This document shows, piece by piece, positions 8,481-15,875 of a stretch of DNA of 60,468 nt. The stretch's first letter is position 1. Each line of letters begins with the position of its first letter. The notes below the pieces were generated by a model. That model did not search any database. It was not told where the DNA came from and saw only the letters and a program-made list of their open reading frames with translations. Origin of the DNA: CAZUQA01 sp964622375. GTDB taxonomy: Bacteria > Bacillota_I > Bacilli_A > Erysipelotrichales > Erysipelotrichaceae. The stretch is taken from the NCBI GenBank assembly GCA_964622375.1, contig CAZUQA010000133.1, positions 1 to 60,468 of the forward strand. Direction: 5' to 3'. The position numbers and the translations under genes were made by a program.

Positions 8481-8975
8481 CTATTTGATATAGGTAGTTA
8501 TCTCGCTCAAAGGCTTACGATCACGTTCTCTGGTGCCTCCGTTACCATAACCTAAAGGAGTAATGCCAACAACAGTTTCGTTACTCGGCAATTTCAATAA
8601 AGCCTTCAAGGCATCTTGATCATAACTGCCAACCCAACAAGTGCCTAAACCTTGGTTTTGCGCTTCTAGTAACATATAGCCTAAAGCTAAAGTGGGATCA
8701 ACAATATAAGCCGGTATTTTACAGCCCATCATATAGTCATCAGTAGCCGTAACGACAATTAGAATCGGTGCTTCGACAAGCATCTCTTGTTGCCGTGAAA
8801 TCATCATGATCTCTTCTTTTAATTCAGGATTAGTAATTATGTAGAAATGTCGTTCTTGACGGTTACGAGCTGAAGGAGCCAAACGCCCGGCTTCCAGTAC
8901 TGCTAAGAGTTTTTCTTCTTCAACTTCCTTGTCCAAATAAGCTCGAACACTATATCTTTCATCAATGGTTTTCAT
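8481..8975 (-). CDS. Nitroreductase family protein (FMN-dependent)
   Basis: 164 aa. The N-terminal ERYSVRAYLDKEVEEEKL and RLAPSARNRQ motifs are the FMN-binding signature of the nitroreductase/NAD(P)H oxidoreductase family. EAQNQGLGTCWVGSYD and the C-terminal GYGNGGTRERDRKPLSEI also fit. It is short, typical of the single-domain nitroreductases in anaerobes. The ribosome binding site AGGTGATGAC precedes the ATG. It is tail-to-tail with the RimK-like gene, with only 3 nt between stops. The physiological substrate is unknown. Confidence 0.9.
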   Translation of the reverse strand: MKTIDERYSVRAYLDKEVEEEKLLAVLEAGRLAPSARNRQERHFYIITNPELKEEIMMISRQQEMLVEAPILIVVTATDDYMMGCKIPAYIVDPTLALGYMLLEAQNQGLGTCWVGSYDQDALKALLKLPSNETVVGITPLGYGNGGTRERDRKPLSEITTYIK

Positions 8976-9044
8976 GTCATCACCTCAAAATCATTTTACC
9001 ATAAATGAAATGCCACTCTGGAAGAATTTGAGCGAAAAATCTGG

Positions 9045-9071
9045 TTGCGCTTACCCAGGTACCTGTATAAT
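9045..9071 (+). promoter_or_regulatory. Candidate promoter of the lipoprotein gene
   Basis: TTGCGC (9045-9050) and perfect TATAAT (9066-9071) with a short 15-bp spacer, 30 nt upstream of the ATG at 9101. The -10 is strong, the -35 doubtful. Confidence 0.45.
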
Positions 9072-9100
9072 GTTGCTAAAGGAAAATATGAGGAAATACC

Positions 9101-9736
9101 ATGAAAAAACTAAATAGCATACTATTGATCAGCTTACTGCTTTTGACGTTGCTAGGATGCAAAAACAAGGCTCCTAACAACTTTACTCTGACGAAAATCG
9201 AAAACAAACACTTAGAACTGCAAACCCCGAATACTTGGCTATACATGAATCCTGAGGGGACTAAAGAATTATTGGATATGGTTGTTACGATGATAGAAGA
9301 AGGAGCTTTTAGTCAAGAAGTCCTCGATGAAATTAAAAAAGGGGAAATCGTGATGTTTATGGAAATGGATGCTAATAATAATCCTACCGGGCGCAACATG
9401 ACGATAATTGAAGCTTATGTCGGAGCAGCCACCCAAGATGATTTACCCGCGCTGGCGGCTTATATGGAAACCGAATATCTGAAACTGGGGGAAGCCCAGG
9501 GTTTAAACAGTGTCGTTTGGATTGAAAAACCCACGGTCGTTGAACTCGGAGCTAACAGGTTTATGCTAATGGCTATACGCTACACGATGCTGGGGTTGGA
9601 GTCAGTAGTCTACCAAGGCATTTCGATTAATCGCGAGAATTCTTATACCTTTACGTACACTGTAAACTCAACTACCCACTCTAAAGAAACACAAGAGTTG
9701 TTCAAGAAAATTCTCGCCACGGTAGTATTTAATTGA
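9101..9736 (+). CDS. Lipoprotein of unknown function
   Basis: 211-aa protein with signal peptide and lipobox LLGC, lipidated Cys at residue 20. The mature part has mixed alpha/beta character and ends in a helix THSKETQELFKKILATVV. This layout resembles PsbP/Mog1-like lipoproteins that hold a C-terminal helix against a sheet, but the match is only by pattern. GAGGAAA precedes the ATG. It stands alone: the nitroreductase is divergent, and more than 500 bp without a recognised gene follows. Confidence 0.7.
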   Translation: MKKLNSILLISLLLLTLLGCKNKAPNNFTLTKIENKHLELQTPNTWLYMNPEGTKELLDMVVTMIEEGAFSQEVLDEIKKGEIVMFMEMDANNNPTGRNMTIIEAYVGAATQDDLPALAAYMETEYLKLGEAQGLNSVVWIEKPTVVELGANRFMLMAIRYTMLGLESVVYQGISINRENSYTFTYTVNSTTHSKETQELFKKILATVVFN

Positions 9737-10173
9737 GTAGACTGTAAAATTATTTTTACGGCGAAAGTGAAAACAACGGTACTATAGTCATCTTTAGTGA
9801 CGGGGTAATGATATCTATATTACTAGTAAAAAGGTTAACAAATTCGTAAAACTTGGCTAATTTGGAATTGGATTCCATATTAGCCAAGTATAATAAAGAA
9901 GAAAGAAATTGTGTAGCTACAAAACCATCTAGATCAAATAGCTAAACACGCCGTAAACCCAGATTAGCTTTCATCGAATTTACTAAAGCTAAAGACGACT
10001 TAAGTTAACTAATATACTTAAAAAACAAATACTAAAGTTAGTCAGGTCGCAATTGCCTGTCTTGCCAAACAACGACTGCCTTTACTGGATGATGTAACGA
10101 TATTGGCGGTTCAGGAGATTTAAAGATACTAAAGACCATAGCTTTTGGGGGATTTGACAGAGAGAAAAAACGC
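9737..10173. other. Gene-poor stretch with a 39-nt perfect-arm hairpin
   Basis: No convincing gene in about 440 bp. At 9851-9889 an inverted repeat pairs CTTGGCTAAT (9852-9861) with ATTAGCCAAG (9879-9888); TGGAAT (9863-9868) pairs with ATTCCA (9872-9877) inside it, around a 3-nt loop. No T-run follows, so it is not a terminator. TGTAGCTACA just downstream is another short palindrome. Short frames such as the ~30 codons around 10022-10111 have no ribosome binding site and look like chance or decayed coding sequence. Confidence 0.4.
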
Positions 10174-10202
10174 TTGTAGAAACTAAGTTTTTGTGATAGT
10201 AT
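10174..10202 (+). promoter_or_regulatory. Promoter of rpmE copy 1
   Basis: TTGTAG (10174-10179), 17-bp spacer, TAGTAT (10197-10202). The same architecture (TTGTGG, 17 bp, TAGTAT) occurs ahead of rpmE copy 2, which supports both. Confidence 0.65.
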
Positions 10203-10209
10203 TTGTTGG

Positions 10210-10247
10210 CCTTACTTTAAACGACAAACAGTTTAAGGCGGAAGGAG
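10210..10247 (+). promoter_or_regulatory. rpmE copy 1 leader hairpin and ribosome binding site (possible L31 autoregulation)
   Basis: TTAAAC (10217-10222 region) pairs with GTTTAA (10231-10236), extended by CC/GG with a bulge; the GGAAGGAG ribosome binding site follows directly. In copy 2 the left arm is TTAGAC, which still pairs through a G-U wobble, so the fold is conserved. L31 leader RNAs are known in several bacterial groups; identity with any of them is inference. Confidence 0.45.
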
Positions 10248-10254
10248 ATTAAAG

Positions 10255-10458
10255 ATGAAAAAGGGAATTCACCCGGAATATCATACTGTCAAAGCCGTTT
10301 GTGCTTCTTGTGGCAATGAATTTGAAACCGGGTCAACCGCAAAGGCCATCAAGGTGGATACTTGCAGTAAATGTCATCCTTTCTATACCGGCAGACAACG
10401 TTTCGCGGCTGCTCAGGGTAGAGTGGAAAAGTTCAATAAAAAATATGGAATTAAGTAG
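10255..10458 (+). CDS. rpmE: 50S ribosomal protein L31, zinc-binding type (copy 1)
   Basis: 67-aa L31 of the zinc-containing (C+) type with Cys16, Cys19, Cys37 and Cys40. It begins MKKGIHPEYHTVKAVCASCG. The protein is identical, residue for residue, to the copy at 12041-12244. The genes differ only at five synonymous third positions, all within codons 3-30, and in the stop codon (TAG here, TAA there); codons 31-67 are identical. Unlike the second copy it is followed at once by its own terminator, so it is a single-gene unit. Many bacteria carry one zinc and one zinc-free L31; two identical zinc-type copies are unusual. Confidence 0.97.
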   Translation: MKKGIHPEYHTVKAVCASCGNEFETGSTAKAIKVDTCSKCHPFYTGRQRFAAAQGRVEKFNKKYGIK

Positions 10459-10476
10459 GTCACTGACCTATTTTTT
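10456..10476 (+). terminator. Terminator overlapping the rpmE copy 1 stop codon
   Basis: TAGGTC (10456-10461) and GACCTA (10465-10470) pair around ACT and are followed by TTTTTT (10471-10476). The TAG stop is part of the stem. Copy 2 lacks this structure. Confidence 0.75.
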
Positions 10477-11802
10477 CTACTTGGGACTAAATTTATATAT
10501 TATATAACCGTCTTGACGAAAAGGTAGAACATTGATAATGACACCATGCTTACTGATGATGGCTGAAGGTCCATCTTTGGAAGCGGCAGCAAGCCAAACA
10601 TCAGCTTGAACAGCCCGTAAAGCCATATCAGCTAAGTGAAAAGTTTTCTGTAGATCCCAAAACTCTTCGTCATTTAAGGCAACAAAGGCTAGTTGAGCAC
10701 CCGTCATTCTTTTAACGATTGTGGGATAATGAACATCATAACAAATATAAGCGGTCTTCCCGTTTACTATATTGGCGCTCTTTTTTGCGCTACCATTTTC
10801 ACCGGGGGCAATATTCTCTTTATAGTTTTTAAGGACCACTTCACCATAACGATTTACCCAGGTGATAGTTTTATAGGGTTTGTCATTGTTATTAGTGGGC
10901 TCATAACTGTGATAAATTAAATTAATCCCTTGGGCTTTGGCAAACTCAGCAAGTTCGTGATGATAGTAAGGAGGAATACGGTTCTCCGGCCACACAACAT
11001 AGACTTCATCGCTTTGATTGTGTTGGCTTTTACCAAGAACTTCCATGGTTTGGGTTTTGATTTTCTCCAAATCTTTAGCTGTAGCTTCGCTGTCTTTAAC
11101 AGCGCTTGAACATTGAATTGCTATTATTAAAGGGAAATCATTTGTGCGATCTTTTACTAACAAATAATTACTGCCAATTACTAAAAATAAGAAAGCTAAG
11201 CTTATTGCAATGGAAGTAAGCAGCCTTTTTTTCTTGTTTAAATAAGCCAGGGTTGCACAAAAAGCTAACATGCAGAATTCAATAGAAGCTTCGCCGGCCA
11301 GTTTTCCCAGTTGTAATAGTGCCGGATTGCGCCAAAGAGCATAACCCAAATGGGGAATCCACCAATCTTTTAATAACGGTAAATGCAGGCGCAGAAAAGT
11401 AAACGTCGCCCAGGAAACACAAAAAATCAAAAGAGTAATCCCTTCTGACAATTTGTTCTTACTAAGAGCCAAGATATTGAAGCTGTTGGCTAGTAAAAGC
11501 ACAAAGCCGACACTGGCTGCAATAGCAACCAGCGGATGCATAAAACTGTAATACCAATAGGTACAAGGCAAGAGCCAAAAAGCAAAGAAGATTAGCCCAA
11601 GTAAGTAATGTCGCGAAGATTGCTTGACATCATCAGCCAACATAACCAGCATCACAGGCAACAAACTAAAAAAACTTAACATTTGAATAATGGTCGAAGA
11701 TGAAAATGTAGCAACACTCAAAAACAAACCGCAGCCAGCCAGAGTTAAATAGTTTAGGCTTTTATGCTTTTTGTAGATACTCCCAATTATATCTGTCAGC
11801 AT
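10477..11802 (-). CDS. Apolipoprotein N-acyltransferase-like membrane nitrilase
   Basis: 441 aa from ATG 11802, which follows AAAAAAGGGGTAAATACT. The upstream TTG frame to 11850 has no ribosome binding site. The first ~215 residues hold six to seven hydrophobic helices; the rest is a carbon-nitrogen hydrolase domain. The Glu-Lys-Cys triad can be placed at E273 (WPENR), K328 (YKENIAPGE) and C354 (ICYDVHYP), as in Lnt, which transfers an acyl chain to the N-terminal Cys of lipoproteins. Lnt is classically a diderm enzyme, so a homologue in an apparent monoderm with several lipoproteins in this window is notable. It lies alone and inverted between two rpmE copies. Another membrane-linked amidase activity cannot be excluded. 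Confidence 0.75.
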   Translation of the reverse strand: MLTDIIGSIYKKHKSLNYLTLAGCGLFLSVATFSSSTIIQMLSFFSLLPVMLVMLADDVKQSSRHYLLGLIFFAFWLLPCTYWYYSFMHPLVAIAASVGFVLLLANSFNILALSKNKLSEGITLLIFCVSWATFTFLRLHLPLLKDWWIPHLGYALWRNPALLQLGKLAGEASIEFCMLAFCATLAYLNKKKRLLTSIAISLAFLFLVIGSNYLLVKDRTNDFPLIIAIQCSSAVKDSEATAKDLEKIKTQTMEVLGKSQHNQSDEVYVVWPENRIPPYYHHELAEFAKAQGINLIYHSYEPTNNNDKPYKTITWVNRYGEVVLKNYKENIAPGENGSAKKSANIVNGKTAYICYDVHYPTIVKRMTGAQLAFVALNDEEFWDLQKTFHLADMALRAVQADVWLAAASKDGPSAIISKHGVIINVLPFRQDGYIIYKFSPK

Positions 11803-11959
11803 AGTATTTACCCCTTTTTTTGTGTTAATTATATCATCAGCAAACTTCAAATATTAGCAACCAGCGGTTTCTGTGCATTAGTATTGTTTTGTACTATTAA
11901 ACTGATAAGAGAATAGGAAATTTCATGGTTATGCAGCTTTGATTAGTCAAATGAAGCCC

Positions 11960-11988
11960 TTGTGGGAAAGAACTATTCGTGCTAGTAT
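11960..11988 (+). promoter_or_regulatory. Promoter of rpmE copy 2
   Basis: TTGTGG (11960-11965), 17-bp spacer, TAGTAT (11983-11988), matching the layout in front of copy 1. Confidence 0.65.
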
Positions 11989-11995
11989 TTATTCA

Positions 11996-12033
11996 CCTTA
12001 CTTTAGACGATAGACAGTTTAAGGCGGAAGGAG
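11996..12033 (+). promoter_or_regulatory. rpmE copy 2 leader hairpin and ribosome binding site
   Basis: Homologous to the copy 1 leader. The left arm TTAGAC pairs with GTTTAA through one G-U pair; GGCGGAAGGAG follows. The change from A to G in one arm without loss of pairing suggests the fold is under selection. Confidence 0.45.
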
Positions 12034-12040
12034 ATTAGAG

Positions 12041-12244
12041 ATGAAAAAAGGAATTCACCCGGAATATCATACTGTCAAAGCCGTCTGTGCGTCTTGTGGC
12101 AATGAATTTGAAACCGGATCAACCGCAAAAGCCATCAAGGTGGATACTTGCAGTAAATGTCATCCTTTCTATACCGGCAGACAACGTTTCGCGGCTGCTC
12201 AGGGTAGAGTGGAAAAGTTCAATAAAAAATATGGAATTAAGTAA
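12041..12244 (+). CDS. rpmE: 50S ribosomal protein L31, zinc-binding type (copy 2)
   Basis: Encodes exactly the same 67-aa L31 as the gene at 10255-10458, with Cys16, Cys19, Cys37 and Cys40. In this copy there is no terminator hairpin at the stop codon. Transcription can continue into the DUF975 and DUF2752 membrane genes and towards tdk and prfA, matching the rpmE-tdk-prfA order known from Bacillus. This copy is therefore probably the ancestral one and copy 1 the duplicate. Near-identity of the 3' halves points to recent duplication or gene conversion. Confidence 0.97.
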   Translation: MKKGIHPEYHTVKAVCASCGNEFETGSTAKAIKVDTCSKCHPFYTGRQRFAAAQGRVEKFNKKYGIK

Positions 12245-12276
12245 TTAAGCAATAATGCTTTAAGGAGGATAGTGAA

Positions 12277-12849
12277 ATGGAAGAAGTTAACAGATCAAGT
12301 ATTAAACAAGTAGCAAAGGCGGAATTAAACGGGAATATCGGGTCCTACATAATAGTCGTTATTGTTCAAGCCCTTGTATCGATGTTGCCGCTTTTTGGCC
12401 AAATTTGTCAGCCGGTTTTCACTTATGGGTTTATTAAATGTATTAAAAGTATTCGTGAAGGCGGCAGTTTTGACTTAGATGAATACATTTCCGGTTTTGG
12501 ACCAAATTTCGCTAATATTATGATTACGGGTTGGACAAAAATAGCCTATGTCTTTCTAGGCTCGCTGTTGTGTGTTTTGCCCGGTCTTTATTTTCAATTA
12601 ATATATTTTTGGACTGACTATATTATGGTGGAAGATCCTACCCGTAGCACATCAGAAGTTCTAGAGCTCAGTAAAGCGCTGGCTAAAGATAGAATTGTGG
12701 ATATACTGATTTACAATTTTTCTTGGATTGGTTGGCTATTTTTGGTATCTTTTACCTGTGGTTTGGGAATGCTCTATGTTGTGCCTTACATACAGCTAGC
12801 AACCCTGGGTATGTATGAAGCCTACAAGGCTTTTACCATCATTGAATAA
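12277..12849 (+). CDS. DUF975 family integral membrane protein
   Basis: 190 aa, start ATG after AAGGAGGATAGTGAA. The N-terminal SSIKQVAKAELNGNIGSYI segment, then about four hydrophobic helices and an EGGSFDLDEYISGF loop, are typical of DUF975 membrane proteins found across Bacillota. The function is unknown. It follows rpmE copy 2 by 32 nt without a terminator and overlaps the next gene, so it is likely cotranscribed with both. Confidence 0.7.
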   Translation: MEEVNRSSIKQVAKAELNGNIGSYIIVVIVQALVSMLPLFGQICQPVFTYGFIKCIKSIREGGSFDLDEYISGFGPNFANIMITGWTKIAYVFLGSLLCVLPGLYFQLIYFWTDYIMVEDPTRSTSEVLELSKALAKDRIVDILIYNFSWIGWLFLVSFTCGLGMLYVVPYIQLATLGMYEAYKAFTIIE

Positions 12850-13222
12850 AAAACCAACACTTATTATTACTCTAATAGGGATAGGAGCCATCTTATATTT
12901 ATGGCACTGTCCCTTTCGCTTTTTATTAGGAATAAGTTGCCCCGGTTGCGGCATGAAGTCAGCTTTATTAGCTCTATTGCGACTGGATTTTTCTGCAGCT
13001 TTTTACTATCATCCTTTATGGCCTTTAGTAGTTTTGGTGGTAGTTTATTATGGACTGGTACTATTAAAAATCTACAAGCTGACGCCAGGGAAACAGCGGG
13101 CTTACTTTGTCGCCATCATGATTTTGTTTATTGGCTTCTATCTCTATCGTTTATTGGTAGCGGAGGCTGTGATTTTACGCTGGCATACTGCTGATGGTTG
13201 GCTTTTTAAGTTGTTTAAGTAA
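12815..13222 (+). CDS. DUF2752 family membrane protein
   Basis: 135 aa with the family signature CPFRFLLGISCPGCGMKSA followed by ALLRLDFSAAFYYHPLWP and two further hydrophobic helices. The CPGCG segment suggests a metal or redox site, but the family has no established function. ATG 12815 overlaps the DUF975 gene by 35 nt; TTG 12842 would shorten the overlap. Neither start has a strong ribosome binding site, which fits translational coupling. Confidence 0.75.
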   Translation: MKPTRLLPSLNKKPTLIITLIGIGAILYLWHCPFRFLLGISCPGCGMKSALLALLRLDFSAAFYYHPLWPLVVLVVVYYGLVLLKIYKLTPGKQRAYFVAIMILFIGFYLYRLLVAEAVILRWHTADGWLFKLFK

Positions 13223-13273
13223 ACAAAAGATGAGAAATATGGTGTAAAATAAGGACAGTAAAGAGGTAGAAAT

Positions 13274-13867
13274 ATGTCAATGTATAATCAATATCGAGAC
13301 GGCTATATTGAAGTTATAACCGGGTGCATGTTTGCCGGAAAAACGGAAGAGTTAATCAGAAGAATTAAGGTATTGGAATACGCCAAAAAGAAAATACAGG
13401 TGTTTAAACCTTTGATTGATAATCGTTATAGTGATGACAAAATAGCGTCACATTCCGGTAGCCAAGCAGAAAGTGTAGCCGTAGAAAAAGCCAGTGATAT
13501 TCTGCAGCTTCTGCAGGCGGACACCGATGTTGTGGCAATTGATGAAGTGCAGTTTTTTGACGAAGATATCGTTTTGATATGTGAATGTCTGGCTGACAAA
13601 GGGAAAAGAGTAATGGTTGCCGGTTTGGACATGAATTTTCGTGGAGAACCTTTTGGGGTGATGCCGGAGTTAATGACCAGAGCGGAATTTGTCACTAAAC
13701 TGACAGCGGTTTGTAGCCAATGTGGCAACCCGGCTACCCGGACCCAAAGGTTGGTTAACGGGAGACCGGCGAAGTATGATGACCCCTTGGTGTTAGTGGG
13801 AGCGGCAGAATCCTATACTGCTCGTTGTCGTCATTGTCACGAAGTTGCCGGGAAACCAAATATCTAG
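13274..13867 (+). CDS. tdk: Thymidine kinase
   Basis: 197-aa type II thymidine kinase, which phosphorylates thymidine to dTMP in the salvage pathway. The P-loop is GCMFAGKTEELIRR near the N terminus, Walker B is AIDEVQFFDED, and a zinc ribbon is formed by C-x2-C at CSQCGNPATRTQR and a second C-x2-C (CRHC) near the C terminus. The ATG follows AAAGAGGTAGAAAT. Its place just before prfA matches Bacillus. A short terminator separates the two. Confidence 0.96.
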   Translation: MSMYNQYRDGYIEVITGCMFAGKTEELIRRIKVLEYAKKKIQVFKPLIDNRYSDDKIASHSGSQAESVAVEKASDILQLLQADTDVVAIDEVQFFDEDIVLICECLADKGKRVMVAGLDMNFRGEPFGVMPELMTRAEFVTKLTAVCSQCGNPATRTQRLVNGRPAKYDDPLVLVGAAESYTARCRHCHEVAGKPNI

Positions 13868-13884
13868 GGCTTAGCCCTTTTTTT
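13866..13884 (+). terminator. Short terminator after tdk
   Basis: AGGGC (13866-13870) pairs with GCCCT (13874-13878) around TTA, followed by seven T. The 5-bp stem is weak, so read-through into prfA is likely. A TATAAT at 13902-13907 could be the -10 of a separate prfA promoter. Confidence 0.6.
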
Positions 13885-13929
13885 AGGTAAAAGTTGCGTT
13901 GTATAATATAAAGAAGACGAGGTATTAGC

Positions 13930-15006
13930 ATGAGTGTAGTTTATGAAAGACTAGAGAATATGAAAAAGCGTTATCAAGAGTTAGGGGAACTTCTTTTAGA
14001 TCCGGAAACGCTCAAAGATAATCGCTATATGGCAAAACTGGCTAAAGAACAGGCCGGTTTAAAAGCTGCTGTCGACACTTATGAAGCCTTATTACAATGC
14101 GAAGAGAACATCAAGGCGACTGAAGTGTTGTTGCAGGAAAAAGATGAAGACATTAAAGAGATGGCAGAGTTGGAATTAACCGAGCTGTATGATGAAAAAG
14201 AAGAGTATCTAGCACGTTTAGAGATACTGTTAATACCTAAAGATCCTAATGATGAAAGCGCTGCTATCATCGAAATTCGCGGAGCAGCCGGGGGCGACGA
14301 AGGTAACATCTTTGCCGGCGATTTATATCGTATGTATGTGAAGTTTGCGGAAGAAAAAGGCTGGAAAATTGAAGTGATAGAAGAAAATATCAGCGAAGCC
14401 GGCGGTTTTAGTTTAATATCTTTTATGGTTAAAGGTCGGGAGGTCTACAAAGAATTGAAATTTGAATCCGGAGCTCATCGGGTCCAAAGAGTGCCAAAGA
14501 CCGAATCCCAAGGTCGTATTCACACTTCAACAGCGACGGTTTTAGTAATGCCGGATTTGGAAGACAGTGAAATTGAAATTAACCCAGCAGACTTGGTTAT
14601 TGATACGCATCGTTCCAGTGGGGCTGGGGGACAGCACATCAATAAAACAGACTCGGCGGTACGGATTACCCATACCCCAACCGGAATATCGGTCAATTGC
14701 CAGGATGGGCGTAGTCAACACGACAATAAAGATAAAGCGCTAAGGTTAATTAGAGCGCGGATTTACGAACAATTGGAAAGAGAAAAAGAAGAAAAGGCTG
14801 GAGCTCAAAGACGCATGAAGATTGGTAGCGGTGATCGCTCCGAGAAAATCCGGACTTACAACTATCCGCAAAATCGAGTAACCGATCATCGCATAAGTTT
14901 GACACTCAACCAGCTTGACAGAATTATGGAAGGGAAACTACAAGATATCATCGAAGCTTTGCTGCAGGAAGAACAAAGAGCTAAATTAGCTGGTGAGATA
15001 GTTTGA
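13930..15006 (+). CDS. prfA: Peptide chain release factor 1
   Basis: 358-aa RF1, which reads UAA/UAG and triggers peptide release on the ribosome. The GGQ loop is SSGAGGQHINKTDSAVRIT. The codon-recognition PxT tripeptide is PKT in HRVQRVPKTESQGRIHTS, the RF1 form rather than the SPF of RF2. N-terminal coiled-coil helices precede it. Its last bases overlap prmC (TTGA), the enzyme that methylates the Gln of the GGQ loop, so the pair forms a functional unit. Confidence 0.97.
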   Translation: MSVVYERLENMKKRYQELGELLLDPETLKDNRYMAKLAKEQAGLKAAVDTYEALLQCEENIKATEVLLQEKDEDIKEMAELELTELYDEKEEYLARLEILLIPKDPNDESAAIIEIRGAAGGDEGNIFAGDLYRMYVKFAEEKGWKIEVIEENISEAGGFSLISFMVKGREVYKELKFESGAHRVQRVPKTESQGRIHTSTATVLVMPDLEDSEIEINPADLVIDTHRSSGAGGQHINKTDSAVRITHTPTGISVNCQDGRSQHDNKDKALRLIRARIYEQLEREKEEKAGAQRRMKIGSGDRSEKIRTYNYPQNRVTDHRISLTLNQLDRIMEGKLQDIIEALLQEEQRAKLAGEIV

Positions 15007-15839
15007 CCTACAAAGACTTACTAAACAAGGGCATTAAGGATATAGACGACCGCTTTCAATCGGTGCTTCGTTTATTGTTATTGGCTTATTGTCAACAGGC
15101 CGGTATTGACCTATATAGTGAATATGAAAATACGGTAGATCTTCAAATTAATGAGAAATTTGAAAAGGGACTGCTACGAATTATTGATGATGAACCTTTG
15201 GCATATATTTTAGGATATGAGCCTTTTTATGGCTATGATATCATTTGTGATCCGCGGGCTTTGATACCCCGACCGGAGACGGAAGAGTTGGTCAATGAAG
15301 TTTTGATGTTACTTGATGAAAGAGAGAGCCGGGAAGAACTCTATGGCTTAGATTTGGGAACCGGTAGCGGGGCAATAGCAGTGGTACTGGCATTAGAGGA
15401 TAGTCGCCTAAGAATGGTAGCCAGTGACATCAGTGAAGCAGCTTTGAGTTTGGCTAAAGAAAATGCTGAAAGGTTTAATGTGAGTATCGACTTCATACAA
15501 TCAGATTTATTCACCAACATTCCTGAATCAACTAAGTTTGATTTTATCGTCTGTAATCCCCCTTATATTAAGGAGCGTGAAAGTGTTGAAAGATCAGTGC
15601 TTAATTTTGAACCGCATACGGCTTTATTTGGCGGCGAAGATGGCACTTATTTCTATCGCGAAATATTAAAAAAAGCAAAAGATTACTTAAAACCACAGAG
15701 TTTTCTGGCTTTTGAGATTGCTTATGATCAGGGTGAAATATTAAAAGAATTAGCGACTTCATATTTTCAAAATAGTGAAATACTGTTAAAAAAGGACATT
15801 AATGAAAAAGACCGTTTTCTCATAATTATCACTAACTGA
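15003..15839 (+). CDS. prmC: Release factor glutamine methyltransferase
   Basis: 278 aa, SAM-dependent methyltransferase that N5-methylates the Gln of the GGQ motif in release factors. The SAM site is LDLGTGSGAIAVVLAL and the catalytic NPPY motif is in FIVCNPPYIKERE. The N-terminal helical domain that docks the release factor ends with PLAYILGYEPFYG. Translation starts at TTG 15003, overlapping the prfA stop by 4 nt, a coupled arrangement. Confidence 0.95.
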   Translation: MTYKDLLNKGIKDIDDRFQSVLRLLLLAYCQQAGIDLYSEYENTVDLQINEKFEKGLLRIIDDEPLAYILGYEPFYGYDIICDPRALIPRPETEELVNEVLMLLDERESREELYGLDLGTGSGAIAVVLALEDSRLRMVASDISEAALSLAKENAERFNVSIDFIQSDLFTNIPESTKFDFIVCNPPYIKERESVERSVLNFEPHTALFGGEDGTYFYREILKKAKDYLKPQSFLAFEIAYDQGEILKELATSYFQNSEILLKKDINEKDRFLIIITN

Positions 15840-15875
15840 GATTACAATACATAGTAGTAAGAGGTAATTATTAGG

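Noticed and set aside
10022..10111. Short coding frame in the gap before rpmE copy 1
   Set aside because: About 30 codons, no start with ribosome binding site, no family resemblance.
9737..10173. Transfer RNA or riboswitch in the largest gene-poor stretch
   Set aside because: No cloverleaf, CCA end, or recognisable aptamer core; only simple hairpins were seen.
10301..10507. 68-codon frame overlapping rpmE copy 1
   Set aside because: Frame-shifted shadow of L31; the true frame is identical in the second copy.
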